From NCBI GenBank assembly GCA_029261655.1, contig JAJDAY010000032.1:1-64000 (forward strand): DNA of 64,000 nucleotides. The letters run 5' to 3'. Both the position numbers and the translations under genes were made by a program. The stretch comes from Nitrospinaceae bacterium (GTDB taxonomy: Bacteria; Nitrospinota; Nitrospinia; Nitrospinales; VA-1). The notes beneath the pieces were generated by a model. It was given only the letters and a program-made list of their open reading frames with translations. It was not told the origin of the DNA and did not search any database. Position 1 is the stretch's first letter; every line of letters starts with the position of its first letter. Shown one piece after another: positions 16,189 through 25,685 of this stretch.

Positions 16189-16488
16189 ATGACTATTAAA
16201 TCAGGAAATTTGGTTGGCAGTGATGACGCGCATCCTGCTTCAGGTTTGGTTGAAGTTGAAGGAAATGTAGTGAGGCTGGTAGACGTTCAAATTAGCGAAG
16301 CTCCCGATGGCAGAGTTTTCTTAAGCAAAGATTTCGAACAGGCTACGGGTATATCTTTAGGAAATCTTCAAGGTTTTACAGGAAGCCATGATTATCCCAT
16401 TCCCGGGGGTACGGACGTTAACGACTACAATACGATTTTGATCTGGTGCGATCAGTTCAGTGTTCCTATTGGGAAAGTACAACTTTAA
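16189..16488 (+). CDS. DM13 domain protein without signal peptide
   Basis: This 99-residue protein consists of a DM13 domain: GNLVGSDDAHPASGLVEV, FLSKDFEQATG, LGNLQGFTGSHDYPIP and ILIWCDQFSVPIGKVQL. DM13 is proposed to be an electron-transfer or redox domain built around the conserved Cys in IWC, and most bacterial members are exported. Here the start follows an SD-like AAAGG and there is no signal peptide, so the protein may stay in the cytoplasm or use another route. It follows the P460 gene by 27 bases and ends the cluster, converging on gatA. Confidence 0.75.
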   Translation: MTIKSGNLVGSDDAHPASGLVEVEGNVVRLVDVQISEAPDGRVFLSKDFEQATGISLGNLQGFTGSHDYPIPGGTDVNDYNTILIWCDQFSVPIGKVQL

Positions 16489-16540
16489 GGTCGATCAACC
16501 CATTTGAGTGTCTCGTGTTGCAGAACAAATCGATGGTTTT

Positions 16541-17992
16541 TTAGAGAGAAGCAAACTTTCGGTGGAAATCCGTGTTCTGCTGAAAGTGATGGCCGACCTT
16601 GAGGAGGGTTTCCTCATCGAAATGACGGCCCATGAGTTGCAGGCCGATGGGCAGGTTGTCAATCGTGAATCCGCAGGGGATGGACAAAGCGGGAATCCCT
16701 GCGAGGTTCGCTGAAATGGTGTAGATATCCGCCAGATACATTTGCAAGGGGTCGTCCAGTTTTTCTCCCAGTTTGAATGCCGGAGCAGGGCAGGTGGGAG
16801 CGACGATCAGATCGCATTTTTTATAAGCGTCCTCAAAATCCTGCTTGATCAGTGTGCGGGCTTTTTGCCCCTTGAGATAGTAGGCGTCGTAATAGCCCGA
16901 ACTGAGCACGAACGTTCCCAGAATGATTCTGCGCTTCACCTCTTCGCCGAAGCCTTCACTGCGGGTGTTCAAATACATGTCCAGAAGGTTGTCCGATTTT
17001 TCCGACCGATAGCCGTATCTCACCCCATCGTAACGGGACAGGTTGGTGCTGGCTTCGGCGCAGGCCAGAATGTAATAGGTGGCGACGGCGTAATCGGTAT
17101 GAGGAAGCGACACTTCCACCGTTTGCATGCCCAGCGACTCGAGGGTTTTGATCGCCTCCCGCACCGCCTGTTCCACTTCAGGGTCGATGCCGGAGGTAAA
17201 ATATTCTTTTGGAATTCCTAACTTAAGACCTTTTATTTCTCCCTTTAGAGCTTTGGTGAAATCGGGCAAAGCATTCTCTGCGGAGGTGGAATCGAGAGGA
17301 TCTTTGCCGCCGATCACGTTCATCAGCAGGGCGGCGTCTTCCACCGTTTTGGTCATGGGCCCGATCTGGTCAAGGGACGACGCGAACGCCACCAATCCGA
17401 ACCGGGAAACCCGGCCATAGGTGGGTTTTAGGCCCGTTATGCCGCAAAAGCTGGCGGGCTGTCGTATCGAGCCACCCGTATCGCTTCCCAAGGCCGCCAT
17501 GCATTCGTTGGCGCCTACGGCCGCCGCCGAACCTCCGCTGGACCCACCGGGAACCCGGTCTCTGGCCCAGGGGTTTAAAGTCGGGTGGTGCCAGGAATTC
17601 TCGTTGGAAGAACCCATGGCAAACTCGTCCATATTGGTTTTGCCGATGATGACGGCGCCGGCTCGTTTCAATCGTTCGGTCACCGTCGCGTCGTAGGGGG
17701 CGACAAACTTGTCCAGATAACGCGAAGAACAGGTGGTGCGCGCGCCTTTCGTGCAAATCAGATCTTTTAAGGCCAGCGGGATTCCAAGCAGGGGGGCGTC
17801 TTCACCAGCGGCGATTTTTCTGTCGGCTTCTTTTGCCTGATACAAGGCGGACTCTCGTGTCAAATGGACGAAGGCTTTGACATTATCTTCCACCTGGTCG
17901 ATGCGTTTGAAGACCGCCTCGGTCAATTCAAGCGCGGAGAATTGTTTTTTCTTGAGGCCTTCTTTGGCCTGGGTCAGGGTCGATCGATGCAT
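16541..17992 (-). CDS. gatA: Asp/Glu-tRNA amidotransferase subunit A
   Basis: GatA is the amidase that releases ammonia from glutamine and passes it to GatB, which converts misacylated Glu-tRNA(Gln) and/or Asp-tRNA(Asn). The amidase-signature triad is visible: Lys in [14 protein letters not shown], the cis-Ser in [10 protein letters not shown] and the nucleophile Ser in [16 protein letters not shown]. At 483 residues the length is typical. gatC lies directly upstream with a two-base gap; gatB is not in the window. Convergent to the DM13 gene. Confidence 0.96.
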   Translation of the reverse strand: MHRSTLTQAKEGLKKKQFSALELTEAVFKRIDQVEDNVKAFVHLTRESALYQAKEADRKIAAGEDAPLLGIPLALKDLICTKGARTTCSSRYLDKFVAPYDATVTERLKRAGAVIIGKTNMDEFAMGSSNENSWHHPTLNPWARDRVPGGSSGGSAAAVGANECMAALGSDTGGSIRQPASFCGITGLKPTYGRVSRFGLVAFASSLDQIGPMTKTVEDAALLMNVIGGKDPLDSTSAENALPDFTKALKGEIKGLKLGIPKEYFTSGIDPEVEQAVREAIKTLESLGMQTVEVSLPHTDYAVATYYILACAEASTNLSRYDGVRYGYRSEKSDNLLDMYLNTRSEGFGEEVKRRIILGTFVLSSGYYDAYYLKGQKARTLIKQDFEDAYKKCDLIVAPTCPAPAFKLGEKLDDPLQMYLADIYTISANLAGIPALSIPCGFTIDNLPIGLQLMGRHFDEETLLKVGHHFQQNTDFHRKFASL

Positions 17993-17994
17993 CG

Positions 17995-18276
17995 TCAGAT
18001 GATTTTGGGCACTTCAAAATGCCTGTTTTTCGCGGCGGGTGCCAGGGAGAGGGGATCGAGGTCGGGAAAATTTTGTTTCTTTTCGTCTTCCCGAAAAACA
18101 TTTTCCAAAGGGATCGCGTGTGAAGTCGGTTCAACCTTCGTGGTGTTCAATCGGTCGAGATGATCTATGTACTCGATGATAGTTTCCATCTGTTCGCTCA
18201 GGCGGACCTTTTCGGAATCGGTCAGGCGGAGGCGGGCCAAATGGGCCATGCGGTCGATATCAAATTTTCCGGACAT
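17995..18276 (-). CDS. gatC: Asp/Glu-tRNA amidotransferase subunit C
   Basis: GatC is the small 93-residue subunit that wraps and stabilises GatA on GatB. The family pattern is clear: [13 protein letters not shown]-like start ([14 protein letters not shown]), then [20 protein letters not shown] and FREDE. The gene precedes gatA by two bases on the same strand, the usual gatCA order. Confidence 0.93.
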   Translation of the reverse strand: MSGKFDIDRMAHLARLRLTDSEKVRLSEQMETIIEYIDHLDRLNTTKVEPTSHAIPLENVFREDEKKQNFPDLDPLSLAPAAKNRHFEVPKII

Positions 18277-18350
18277 TGGGAAAGCTTAATTAGCAGGTTT
18301 AATTCGGGCTTGAAAATACTCTGATTTACGGTGGCTTTAAGAAGTCAGCC

Positions 18351-18572
18351 TCAGTCTTCCTTCTTGGGCCGGTCTTTTTTGGGTTTTTTCTTTTCCTCGG
18401 CCATTTTATCAAAAGCCACCAGTTTGCTCGATTTTCGGGTGAGCCGTTTGACTTTTTTCTTCAATTTACGGATTTCGAGGCCTTTTGCCGCGTCCGCACT
18501 GTTTTTGACGCCTTCCGCCAGCGCGGTTTGGGCTTTGGTGATGTTGCCTTTCAGTGATTCAATTGTTGCCAT
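18351..18572 (-). CDS. small highly basic protein of unknown function
   Basis: The 73-residue product is strongly charged, with a helical N-terminal half (IESLKGNITKAQTALAEG), a Lys/Arg-rich middle and a Lys/Pro/Asp tail. Low complexity makes homology hard to judge. A nucleic-acid- or ribosome-associated role is possible but not shown. AAGGACC lies before the ATG. It lies 74 bases upstream of gatC on the same strand. Confidence 0.5.
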   Translation of the reverse strand: MATIESLKGNITKAQTALAEGVKNSADAAKGLEIRKLKKKVKRLTRKSSKLVAFDKMAEEKKKPKKDRPKKED

Positions 18573-18840
18573 ATTCTATAGGTCCTTCATTATTAGGGGT
18601 TAAAACGAATCACCCTGTATATCAAACTTTGCCTTTCAGTACAATAAGAAAGGCGATATTGGGGCAATAGCGGAAAACTTTGAAATCCCGGTCAGCACCG
18701 GCGGTTCATAAGTCAGGTCATCGCCTTTTGGGTATTTGAGGCTATGGAGATCGTTTATTAAAAAATAATTTTTATGCCATAATGCCCCGTTTATTTTTTG
18801 CATAGAGGCTATCACCTGAAAAAAATACCAAAAGGAGCGA

Positions 18841-19608
18841 ATGATTAAAATATACAGTTGGAATGTGAACGGAATCCGCGCGGTTTTGAAGAAAGGATTC
18901 TGGGACTGGTTTCATGAAGTTTCTCCCGATGTCTTGTGCCTGCAGGAAACCAAAGCCCAGCCGGATAACCTGACCGATGACATTCTTCAGCCTGACGGGT
19001 ATCACGCGGTCTGGAACTCGGCGGAGCGGAAGGGATATAGCGGCGTCGTGACGTTCAGTAAAAAGAAACCCGGATCGGTCGCATTGGGTCTGGGCATAGA
19101 AAAATTCGATACCGAAGGCAGAGTCATTCGCACAGAACACAACGGGTTTGACCTGCTGAATGTCTATTTCCCAAACGGCACCAGCGGGCCTGAGCGCCTG
19201 CAATATAAAATGGAATTTTACGATGCCTTTCTGGATCACTGCGAATCTCTCAGGAAGCAGGGCAAAAAACTGATCATCACCGGAGACGTGAACACGGCGC
19301 ATAAAGAGATCGACCTGAAAAATCCTAAATCCAATAAAAAGAATTCAGGCTTTCTTCCTGAAGAAAGAGCCTGGGTCGATAAGCTCGTGGCTCATGGTTA
19401 TGTGGACAGCCTGCGTTTGTTTCGTCCGGAGCCAGATCAATACACCTGGTGGACTTATCGCGCCAATGCCCGGCAACGGAATATCGGCTGGCGGATCGAC
19501 TATTTTTTCGTCACCGAGGATCTGGTGAAACAGGTGAAGGACTCGTTCATCACCCCGGAAATCATGGGTTCGGATCACTGCCCCATTGGGCTGGACATCC
19601 GCCCTTAG
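18841..19608 (+). CDS. xth: exodeoxyribonuclease III
   Basis: This AP endonuclease and 3'-5' exonuclease for base-excision repair has 255 residues. The active-site blocks are present: SWNVNGIRAVLKKGF, CLQETKAQ (metal Glu), ITGDVNTAHKEIDL (Asp/Asn), and GSDHCPIGLDI with the catalytic Asp-His. The GG/AGGAGCGA ribosome site lies just before the ATG. With two UDG-like proteins in the window it covers consecutive steps of uracil repair, though they are not adjacent. Confidence 0.93.
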   Translation: MIKIYSWNVNGIRAVLKKGFWDWFHEVSPDVLCLQETKAQPDNLTDDILQPDGYHAVWNSAERKGYSGVVTFSKKKPGSVALGLGIEKFDTEGRVIRTEHNGFDLLNVYFPNGTSGPERLQYKMEFYDAFLDHCESLRKQGKKLIITGDVNTAHKEIDLKNPKSNKKNSGFLPEERAWVDKLVAHGYVDSLRLFRPEPDQYTWWTYRANARQRNIGWRIDYFFVTEDLVKQVKDSFITPEIMGSDHCPIGLDIRP

Positions 19609-19727
19609 GGGGAGGCAGTATTTGCCCCGATATTAATTTTAAAATTACCAGACCGGATTTGAGCCCACTGCATCTTAATATATGAACCTTATTTGATAAT
19701 CCACCGTGTTTTATATAAAGGAAACTC

Positions 19728-22658
19728 ATGAGTTTTGAAACCAATGAAATCTATTCCGGCTTTAAACTGATCAAAAAAGAATTCATTCGTGAATTAAAAT
19801 CCCAGTCATTGTTTTTCAAGCACGAAGGTAATGGTGCGGAAGTGCTGGTCCTGGAAAACGACGATGACAATAAGGTTTTCAGTGTTGCTTTTCGCACCCC
19901 TCCGGAAAACGACCGGGGTGTGGCGCATATCCTGGAACACAGCGTCCTTTGCGGTTCCAAAAAATATCCACTCAAGGAACCGTTTATTGAACTTATCAAG
20001 GGAAGTCTGCAAACCTTTTTGAATGCAATGACGTTTGCAGATAAAACCATGTACCCCCTGGCGAGCAGGAACCACAAGGATTTCAGGAACCTGATGAGCG
20101 TCTATCTGGATGCGGTGTATCACCCCAACATCACCGAAGAAACCTTCATGCAGGAGGGTTGGCATCATGAACTGGAATCACCCGATGACGAGATGATTTA
20201 TAAAGGCGTGGTGCTCAACGAAATGAAGGGAGTTTTTTCCAGCCCCGAAAGCATCATCGACCGCCAACTGGCGCATTCCCTTTTTCCGAAAACGGCCTAC
20301 GGGTTTGAATCCGGCGGGGACCCGGTTTACATCCCGGATTTGACCTACGGCGAGTTCAAGGAATTCCATCGGAAGTATTATCATCCATCCAACAGCCGGA
20401 TATTCCTGTATGGCGACGGCGACACTCTGGAGCATCTCAAGTTTTTACAGGAAGAGTACCTGAAGAATTTTGACCGCATGGAAGTGGATTCGGCCTTGAA
20501 AATTCAGAGAAAATTCAGCAAGCCTAAACGGAAAGTCATTCAATACCCCGTTGCCAAGGAAGAGTCGCTCGATAAAAAAACGTTTGTTCTCACCGGCCTC
20601 AAGCTGGGCAAGGCCACGAATTACGAACATTGCTTGGGGTTCAGCATTTTGAGTCACCTTCTGCTGGGCACGTCAGCGTCTCCTTTGCGTAAGGCGCTGA
20701 TCGACTCTGGTCTCGGCAGTGAAGTCATTGGCGGGGGGTTCGACGATCAAAGGCTGGAAACGGTTTTTGCCGTCGGGCTGAAAGGCACGGAAGCGGAACA
20801 CGAAGAAAAAATACTGGACCTGATTTTTTCTACCTTACGCGGACTGGTGAAAAACGGGATTGAGGAAGACATGATTGAATCCGCAGTGAACTCAGTGGAC
20901 TTTCGTCTGCGGGAAGCAAACTTTGGAGGCTTCGCCAAAGGCATTGTCTATAACATTCAAGCCCTGGGGTCCTGGCTGTATGACGCGGACCCGACCACGC
21001 ATTTGAAATACGATGCCCTGATGAAAAAAATCAAACGCAAATCAAAGGACGGTTATTTTGAAAAACTGATCGAAAAATATTTATTGGACAACAATCATCA
21101 AAGCACTCTGGTCGCGGTTCCAAAACCCGGTCTGGCTAAAAAACAGGACGCGAAAATTAAAAAGAAACTTAAAGAGATTAAAGCCACTTTGCAGGCAGGA
21201 GAAATAAACCAGATCGTCGAACGCACGCGGACTCTGCAGGAATTGCAAATGACCCCTGACAGTCCTGCCGCTCTTTCTACTTTGCCGAAGCTGGAATTGA
21301 ATGATGTCCAAAAAGCCGGTGAGGAGCATCCCATCGAAATAAAGAATGAACACGCCCCAAAAATTTTATTCCATGACTTGTTCACCAATAAGATCGCCTA
21401 CGTCCAGGTCGGGTTCAATACCCATACGGTGCCGATGGATTTGATTCAGTACCTTCCATTATTTGGTCGAATGATTCTGGGAATGGGGACGAAAAAACGC
21501 GATTATATGGAAATTTCCAAACAACTGGGCATCCATACCGGAGGCGTTCATTCCTGGCATTTTACTTCCGCGCCGGTAAAGGACAGGCATCAGGTCATTT
21601 CGTACCAGTTTTTCAAGGGCAAAGCGGTGATGGAAAAACTCGATCTGCTTTTTGACCTATTGGGCGAACTGCTCGCGGAGTATTCCTTTGAAGATCACAA
21701 ACGGATGGTGGACATCATTCGGAGCGCCAAAGCGGACATGGAGGATTCCATCGTCCCGCACGGCAACCAGTATGTGTTGTCGCGTTTGCAATCCTATCAA
21801 TCCCGATTGGGTCAATTCGACGAATTGACGGACGGGATTTCCTATTTTAAATTTCTCGAACAGTTGCTTGAGCAGGCGGAGAAAAATCCTTCCGAAGTGG
21901 CGGATAAATACCGGCAGTTGGCGGGTATTTTATTCACGGCAGAAAACACCTTGTTCAATGTCACGCTGGAAGGCAAGGATTATCCCAAGATCCAAAAAAA
22001 GATCGACCGGTTGATGGAAGTGATTCCCGATACCAACTCAGGAGGGCCGGTGGAATGGGATCTCAATCCTGTTGCCAATAACGAGGCGTTTCTCACCGCG
22101 AGTACGGTTCAGTACGTTGGCAAGGGCGCCAATTTGTATGATCTCGGATTCGAATACAGCGGTCAGTTTGGGGCCTTAAGATCGCTTTTGAGCACTGGTT
22201 TTTTGTGGGAAAAAGTTCGCATGCAGGGAGGCGCTTACGGAAGCTCCAACTCGTTTGATTTTTTTACCGGAGATTATGGTCTGGTTTCCTACCGCGATCC
22301 TAATTTGTCGGAGACCCTGGATATATACGATCAAATTGCTGACTTTGTGGCCAATCTGGATTTGCCCGATGAAGAACTGCTAAAGCTCATCATAGGATGC
22401 ATGGGGAAACTGGACCCGCCGCTCACCCCGGACAGGCGGGGATCGGTTTCCATGATCGATCATTTGACCGGACGAACGTATGCCATGAAACAAAAATTCC
22501 GCGAGGAATTATTGTCCACCAAACTGGAGGATTTGAAAGCCTACTCCGGGCTGTTCCATAAGATCAAAGAGACCGGAAATGTTTGTGTGTTGGGCAATGA
22601 AGAAAAAATTAAGCAGTCGAAACCTCTCTTTAAGGAACTGGTGAATATTTTCAATTAG
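19728..22658 (+). CDS. M16C metalloprotease (PreP/Cym1-like)
   Basis: This 976-residue zinc peptidase has two tandem M16 halves joined by a long helical linker around residues 450-560. The inverted zinc motif HILEH is near residue 67, and the distal Glu is in VVLNEMKG near 165. Conserved GSLQTFLNAMTFADKTMYP and the M16C-associated region near residue 300 support the PreP branch. Relatives degrade unfolded peptides in a closed chamber. There is no signal peptide, so a cytoplasmic location is likely. AAGGAAACTC precedes the ATG. It converges on tpx with 19 bases between. Confidence 0.92.
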   Translation: MSFETNEIYSGFKLIKKEFIRELKSQSLFFKHEGNGAEVLVLENDDDNKVFSVAFRTPPENDRGVAHILEHSVLCGSKKYPLKEPFIELIKGSLQTFLNAMTFADKTMYPLASRNHKDFRNLMSVYLDAVYHPNITEETFMQEGWHHELESPDDEMIYKGVVLNEMKGVFSSPESIIDRQLAHSLFPKTAYGFESGGDPVYIPDLTYGEFKEFHRKYYHPSNSRIFLYGDGDTLEHLKFLQEEYLKNFDRMEVDSALKIQRKFSKPKRKVIQYPVAKEESLDKKTFVLTGLKLGKATNYEHCLGFSILSHLLLGTSASPLRKALIDSGLGSEVIGGGFDDQRLETVFAVGLKGTEAEHEEKILDLIFSTLRGLVKNGIEEDMIESAVNSVDFRLREANFGGFAKGIVYNIQALGSWLYDADPTTHLKYDALMKKIKRKSKDGYFEKLIEKYLLDNNHQSTLVAVPKPGLAKKQDAKIKKKLKEIKATLQAGEINQIVERTRTLQELQMTPDSPAALSTLPKLELNDVQKAGEEHPIEIKNEHAPKILFHDLFTNKIAYVQVGFNTHTVPMDLIQYLPLFGRMILGMGTKKRDYMEISKQLGIHTGGVHSWHFTSAPVKDRHQVISYQFFKGKAVMEKLDLLFDLLGELLAEYSFEDHKRMVDIIRSAKADMEDSIVPHGNQYVLSRLQSYQSRLGQFDELTDGISYFKFLEQLLEQAEKNPSEVADKYRQLAGILFTAENTLFNVTLEGKDYPKIQKKIDRLMEVIPDTNSGGPVEWDLNPVANNEAFLTASTVQYVGKGANLYDLGFEYSGQFGALRSLLSTGFLWEKVRMQGGAYGSSNSFDFFTGDYGLVSYRDPNLSETLDIYDQIADFVANLDLPDEELLKLIIGCMGKLDPPLTPDRRGSVSMIDHLTGRTYAMKQKFREELLSTKLEDLKAYSGLFHKIKETGNVCVLGNEEKIKQSKPLFKELVNIFN

Positions 22659-22677
22659 GAAAAAATTTATCAAACAA

Positions 22678-23268
22678 TCATTCGGTATTGAGTGATCTGG
22701 CAAAATCAAATGCTTTGTGCATATCAGGGAGTCTGGACAATTCTCCTACAATTTCCAGATAGCGAATGACGCCTTCCTTGTCCAGGACCATGACCGTGCG
22801 CGCGAGCAGGCGGTTTTCCTCAATGAGCAAACCGGACGCATTGCCAAAACCGGCGTCCCGGTAGTCCGAAAGGAACAAGACATTGTTGATTTTCGCGCCC
22901 TTTGCAAACCGCTTTTGCGCAAAAGGCAGGTCCCGGCTGAGAGTCACCAGGTGGACGGTCCGGTCAAGGCCGTCATTTTTTTCGCTCAGGATGTGAGTTT
23001 GTTCATGGCAGGTGGGCGTGTCGTGGGACGGAACCACGCTCAGGATGGGGTCTTTTGCTTTCAGGGCATTCTGATCGGCCATTTTCAAGGCCCGGTCTGG
23101 GAGCCGAACCTGTGGAAGTGTTTGCCCCACCTCTAACGGTTCACCCATTAAAGTGAGGGGATTTCCCTTTAAGGTGATTGTTACAGGTTCGCCTGAAATG
23201 GCAATGCCTGGAATCAGCAGAATAAAACATAAAACCAGCGTCAGAAGTAAATTTTTAAATTTAAGCAT
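22678..23268 (-). CDS. tpx: exported Tpx-type thiol peroxidase lacking the resolving Cys
   Basis: This peroxiredoxin of the Tpx branch has 196 residues including an N-terminal signal peptide (to about SG-EP, residue 26). The peroxidatic Cys is in SHDTPTCHEQT, and the supporting Arg in LLARTVMVLD. In Tpx the resolving Cys sits in a DLPFAQxRFC segment, but here it reads DLPFAQKRFAKG, so Ala replaces it. The mature protein has no other Cys, so it must work as a one-Cys enzyme needing an external thiol. Its location would be the periplasm, while most Tpx are cytoplasmic. It is the last gene after the lipoprotein esterase and mutS2. Confidence 0.85.
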   Translation of the reverse strand: MLKFKNLLLTLVLCFILLIPGIAISGEPVTITLKGNPLTLMGEPLEVGQTLPQVRLPDRALKMADQNALKAKDPILSVVPSHDTPTCHEQTHILSEKNDGLDRTVHLVTLSRDLPFAQKRFAKGAKINNVLFLSDYRDAGFGNASGLLIEENRLLARTVMVLDKEGVIRYLEIVGELSRLPDMHKAFDFARSLNTE

Positions 23269-23294
23269 CGAATGTTTTCCTTAATTGATTGCAT

Positions 23295-25685
23295 TTATAG
23301 TTCGACCACGGTGATGCCGTCGCCGCCTTCTTCTCTTGAGCCGGGATGAAAACTTTTGCACAATCCCGTTGTTTCCAGGAAATCTCTTGCCAGCTTTTTG
23401 ATGGTTCCCATACCGTGACCGTGAATTATCTTCACATGATAGACCTTGTTGACGATGGCCTGACTGAGAAACTGCTCCATGGCGTTCAAGGCATCTTCTG
23501 AATTCATTCCTCTCAAGTCGCAGGAAGTCCGGGTTTTGGGCGCATGATCTGTTTGCACGTTGATTTCAATTTTTGGACCGGGTTGGTTTTGTGCCTGGGA
23601 GTTTCTCGGGTTTCCTTTTAGCTGGCTGGTTTCCACCAATGTGGTCAAGTTGCCCAACTTGATACGCACCTTTTTTTTGTCACCGGGAGGCTCCAGAAGA
23701 ATGCCGACCGTGCCGTAACTCTCGACCAGCACGGCATCTCCTTCACGCAGTTTTTTCAAAGGCACGTCCCACTCTGAAAAATCCTTGCGAGTGGCTGATA
23801 AAGGAATTCGACCCATCGCCTGAATCTGTTTTTCCGCCCGGCGGATTTTCGGCGCGTCTTTACTGTCCTTGATCTCTTTGAGTAACTTGCGTATTTCGTG
23901 CTTGGCTTCCCTGATATAGGATTGCAGGCGTTTGGTCTTGTTCAGCTGAAATTCATTTTCCTCAGTTCTCAGCTTATCCGTGAGGAATTTTTGTTCCGCT
24001 TCCAGCCGATTTGTTTGCGCTATTTTTTCTTCGATGGAAATTTTGTCCTGCTCCAGCAGAAATTTTTGTCGCGTGAGATTTTGTAAAAGATTCTCGGATC
24101 GATTGTCCTTGGCGTTATAGATTTTTCGGGCGTTGTCAATGATGTCACCGGGCAGGCCCAGCCTTTGAGCTGTGTCGAGGGCGGCGCTGTGACCGGGAAC
24201 GCCGAATATCAGCCGGTAGGTCGGAGACAGGGACTCAAGGTCGAACTCGGTGCAGGCATTGAGAAAACCGGTATGCGTCTGCGCCAGCATCTTGAGCGAA
24301 AGATAATGGGTGGAAACCAGGGTCACGACATTCCTGTTTTTCAATTCCATGAGGATGGCTTCCGCCAACGCCGCCCCTTCAAACGGGTCCGTGGCGATCC
24401 CCAACTCATCCAGAAGGATAAGAGCGCCCGGTTGGGCATGATGAAGAATGAGGATGATTTTTTGCAGATGTCCTGAAAACGTGGATAAATTCAGATGGAT
24501 ACTTTGGTCATCGCCGATGTCCGCGTACACCTCCGGGAAATAACCGATCGCCGACCCTTCCTTTGCCGGTAAAAACAAACCGGTTCGGACCATGAGAGAC
24601 ATCAGTCCGAGGGTCTTGAGAGTCACGGTTTTACCGCCCGTATTGGGGCCGGATATGATGATCGCGCGTACCGAAGCGTCCCATGAAATATGGTTGGGGA
24701 CGACCGTTTGTTTGTCCAGAATCAGTTCCGGGTTCCGGGCCTCCATGAGGTTCACCGTTCCGTCCACGTTCATGGGACATTTTCGGGCCTGCATGAGTTT
24801 GCCCAACCGGGCTTTTGCGTGGATCAGGTCCAACTGAGTGAGCGCTTTAAGATTTTCTTCCAAAGATTCCCTCTGCGCCACAATTTGCAGGGAGAGAGCT
24901 TGCAGGATTTTGAATTTTTCCTGATCGACTCTGAGCTTGTTGATCTTCAACTGATTGTTCAGAGGAATGATTTGCGTGGGTTCAATGAATAAAGTCTGTC
25001 CGCTTCCAGAGCTGTCGTGGACGATGCCATCGACCCGGGAGCGGTATTCGGCGCGGACGGGGATGACCATGCGTTCTTCCCGTTCGGTGATATAGCTGTC
25101 CTGCAGGGCTTCCTTGAAGGTGGCCGAGGAGAAAAGTTTTGCGATCCGTCCTTCCAGTTTTTGTTTTGCCGTCGCCACTTCGCGAATGGCTTGTTTTAGC
25201 TCCGGGGTGGCGTTTTCATTGATTTCCCCTTCCTCGGAAATGCACTTTCCAATTTCCTTTAAAAGCGGCGGCAAGGGATCGAGATCAAAGCTCAATGATT
25301 GGAGTCTGGGGGCGTCGTCTTTTTTTTCCAGAGTTTTTTTAAGGACCCGGCACAACTGAAGGAGTTTTAAAAACTTTAAACATTGGTCCGCGGCTAAAAA
25401 GCGTTTTTCAATGGCTTCCTTGAGCACAGGGCGAATGTCCGCAAAATAATTCAGGGGAAAGGATTCGCCGGATTCAAGGAGAGCAAACATTTCCGCAGTT
25501 TCTTCAAGCGAATTTTGCGCGGACTCAAAATCTTGCTCGGGCAGGATGTGCTGGCACAGGTCCGCAGTTACAGGCGAGACACTGCGGTCCGCCAGGGCCT
25601 TCTGGATAAGCCCCCATCCCAATTGAGTCCGTGATTTATTGAGGAGGAGGGCCTTGTTGGCGTCCGGGTTCTCTTGGGGAATCAT
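23295..25685 (-). CDS. mutS2: MutS2 family ATPase/endonuclease
   Basis: MutS2 (796 residues) acts on branched DNA or collided ribosomes rather than in mismatch repair. Order: helical core, clamp and lever up to about residue 330; ABC-type ATPase with Walker A GPNTGGKTVTLKTLG near 345 and the DELGIATDPFEGAALAEA region near 430; a coiled coil around 520-600; a KOW-like segment; and a C-terminal Smr domain with DLRGMNSEDALNAM and HGHGMG. The ATG shares one base with the stop of the upstream lipoprotein gene (TGATG). Confidence 0.95.
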   Translation of the reverse strand: MIPQENPDANKALLLNKSRTQLGWGLIQKALADRSVSPVTADLCQHILPEQDFESAQNSLEETAEMFALLESGESFPLNYFADIRPVLKEAIEKRFLAADQCLKFLKLLQLCRVLKKTLEKKDDAPRLQSLSFDLDPLPPLLKEIGKCISEEGEINENATPELKQAIREVATAKQKLEGRIAKLFSSATFKEALQDSYITEREERMVIPVRAEYRSRVDGIVHDSSGSGQTLFIEPTQIIPLNNQLKINKLRVDQEKFKILQALSLQIVAQRESLEENLKALTQLDLIHAKARLGKLMQARKCPMNVDGTVNLMEARNPELILDKQTVVPNHISWDASVRAIIISGPNTGGKTVTLKTLGLMSLMVRTGLFLPAKEGSAIGYFPEVYADIGDDQSIHLNLSTFSGHLQKIILILHHAQPGALILLDELGIATDPFEGAALAEAILMELKNRNVVTLVSTHYLSLKMLAQTHTGFLNACTEFDLESLSPTYRLIFGVPGHSAALDTAQRLGLPGDIIDNARKIYNAKDNRSENLLQNLTRQKFLLEQDKISIEEKIAQTNRLEAEQKFLTDKLRTEENEFQLNKTKRLQSYIREAKHEIRKLLKEIKDSKDAPKIRRAEKQIQAMGRIPLSATRKDFSEWDVPLKKLREGDAVLVESYGTVGILLEPPGDKKKVRIKLGNLTTLVETSQLKGNPRNSQAQNQPGPKIEINVQTDHAPKTRTSCDLRGMNSEDALNAMEQFLSQAIVNKVYHVKIIHGHGMGTIKKLARDFLETTGLCKSFHPGSREEGGDGITVVEL

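Noticed and set aside
18631-18654. 7-bp hairpin (GCCTTTC/GAAAGGC) considered as a terminator
   Set aside because: No T tract follows on either strand.
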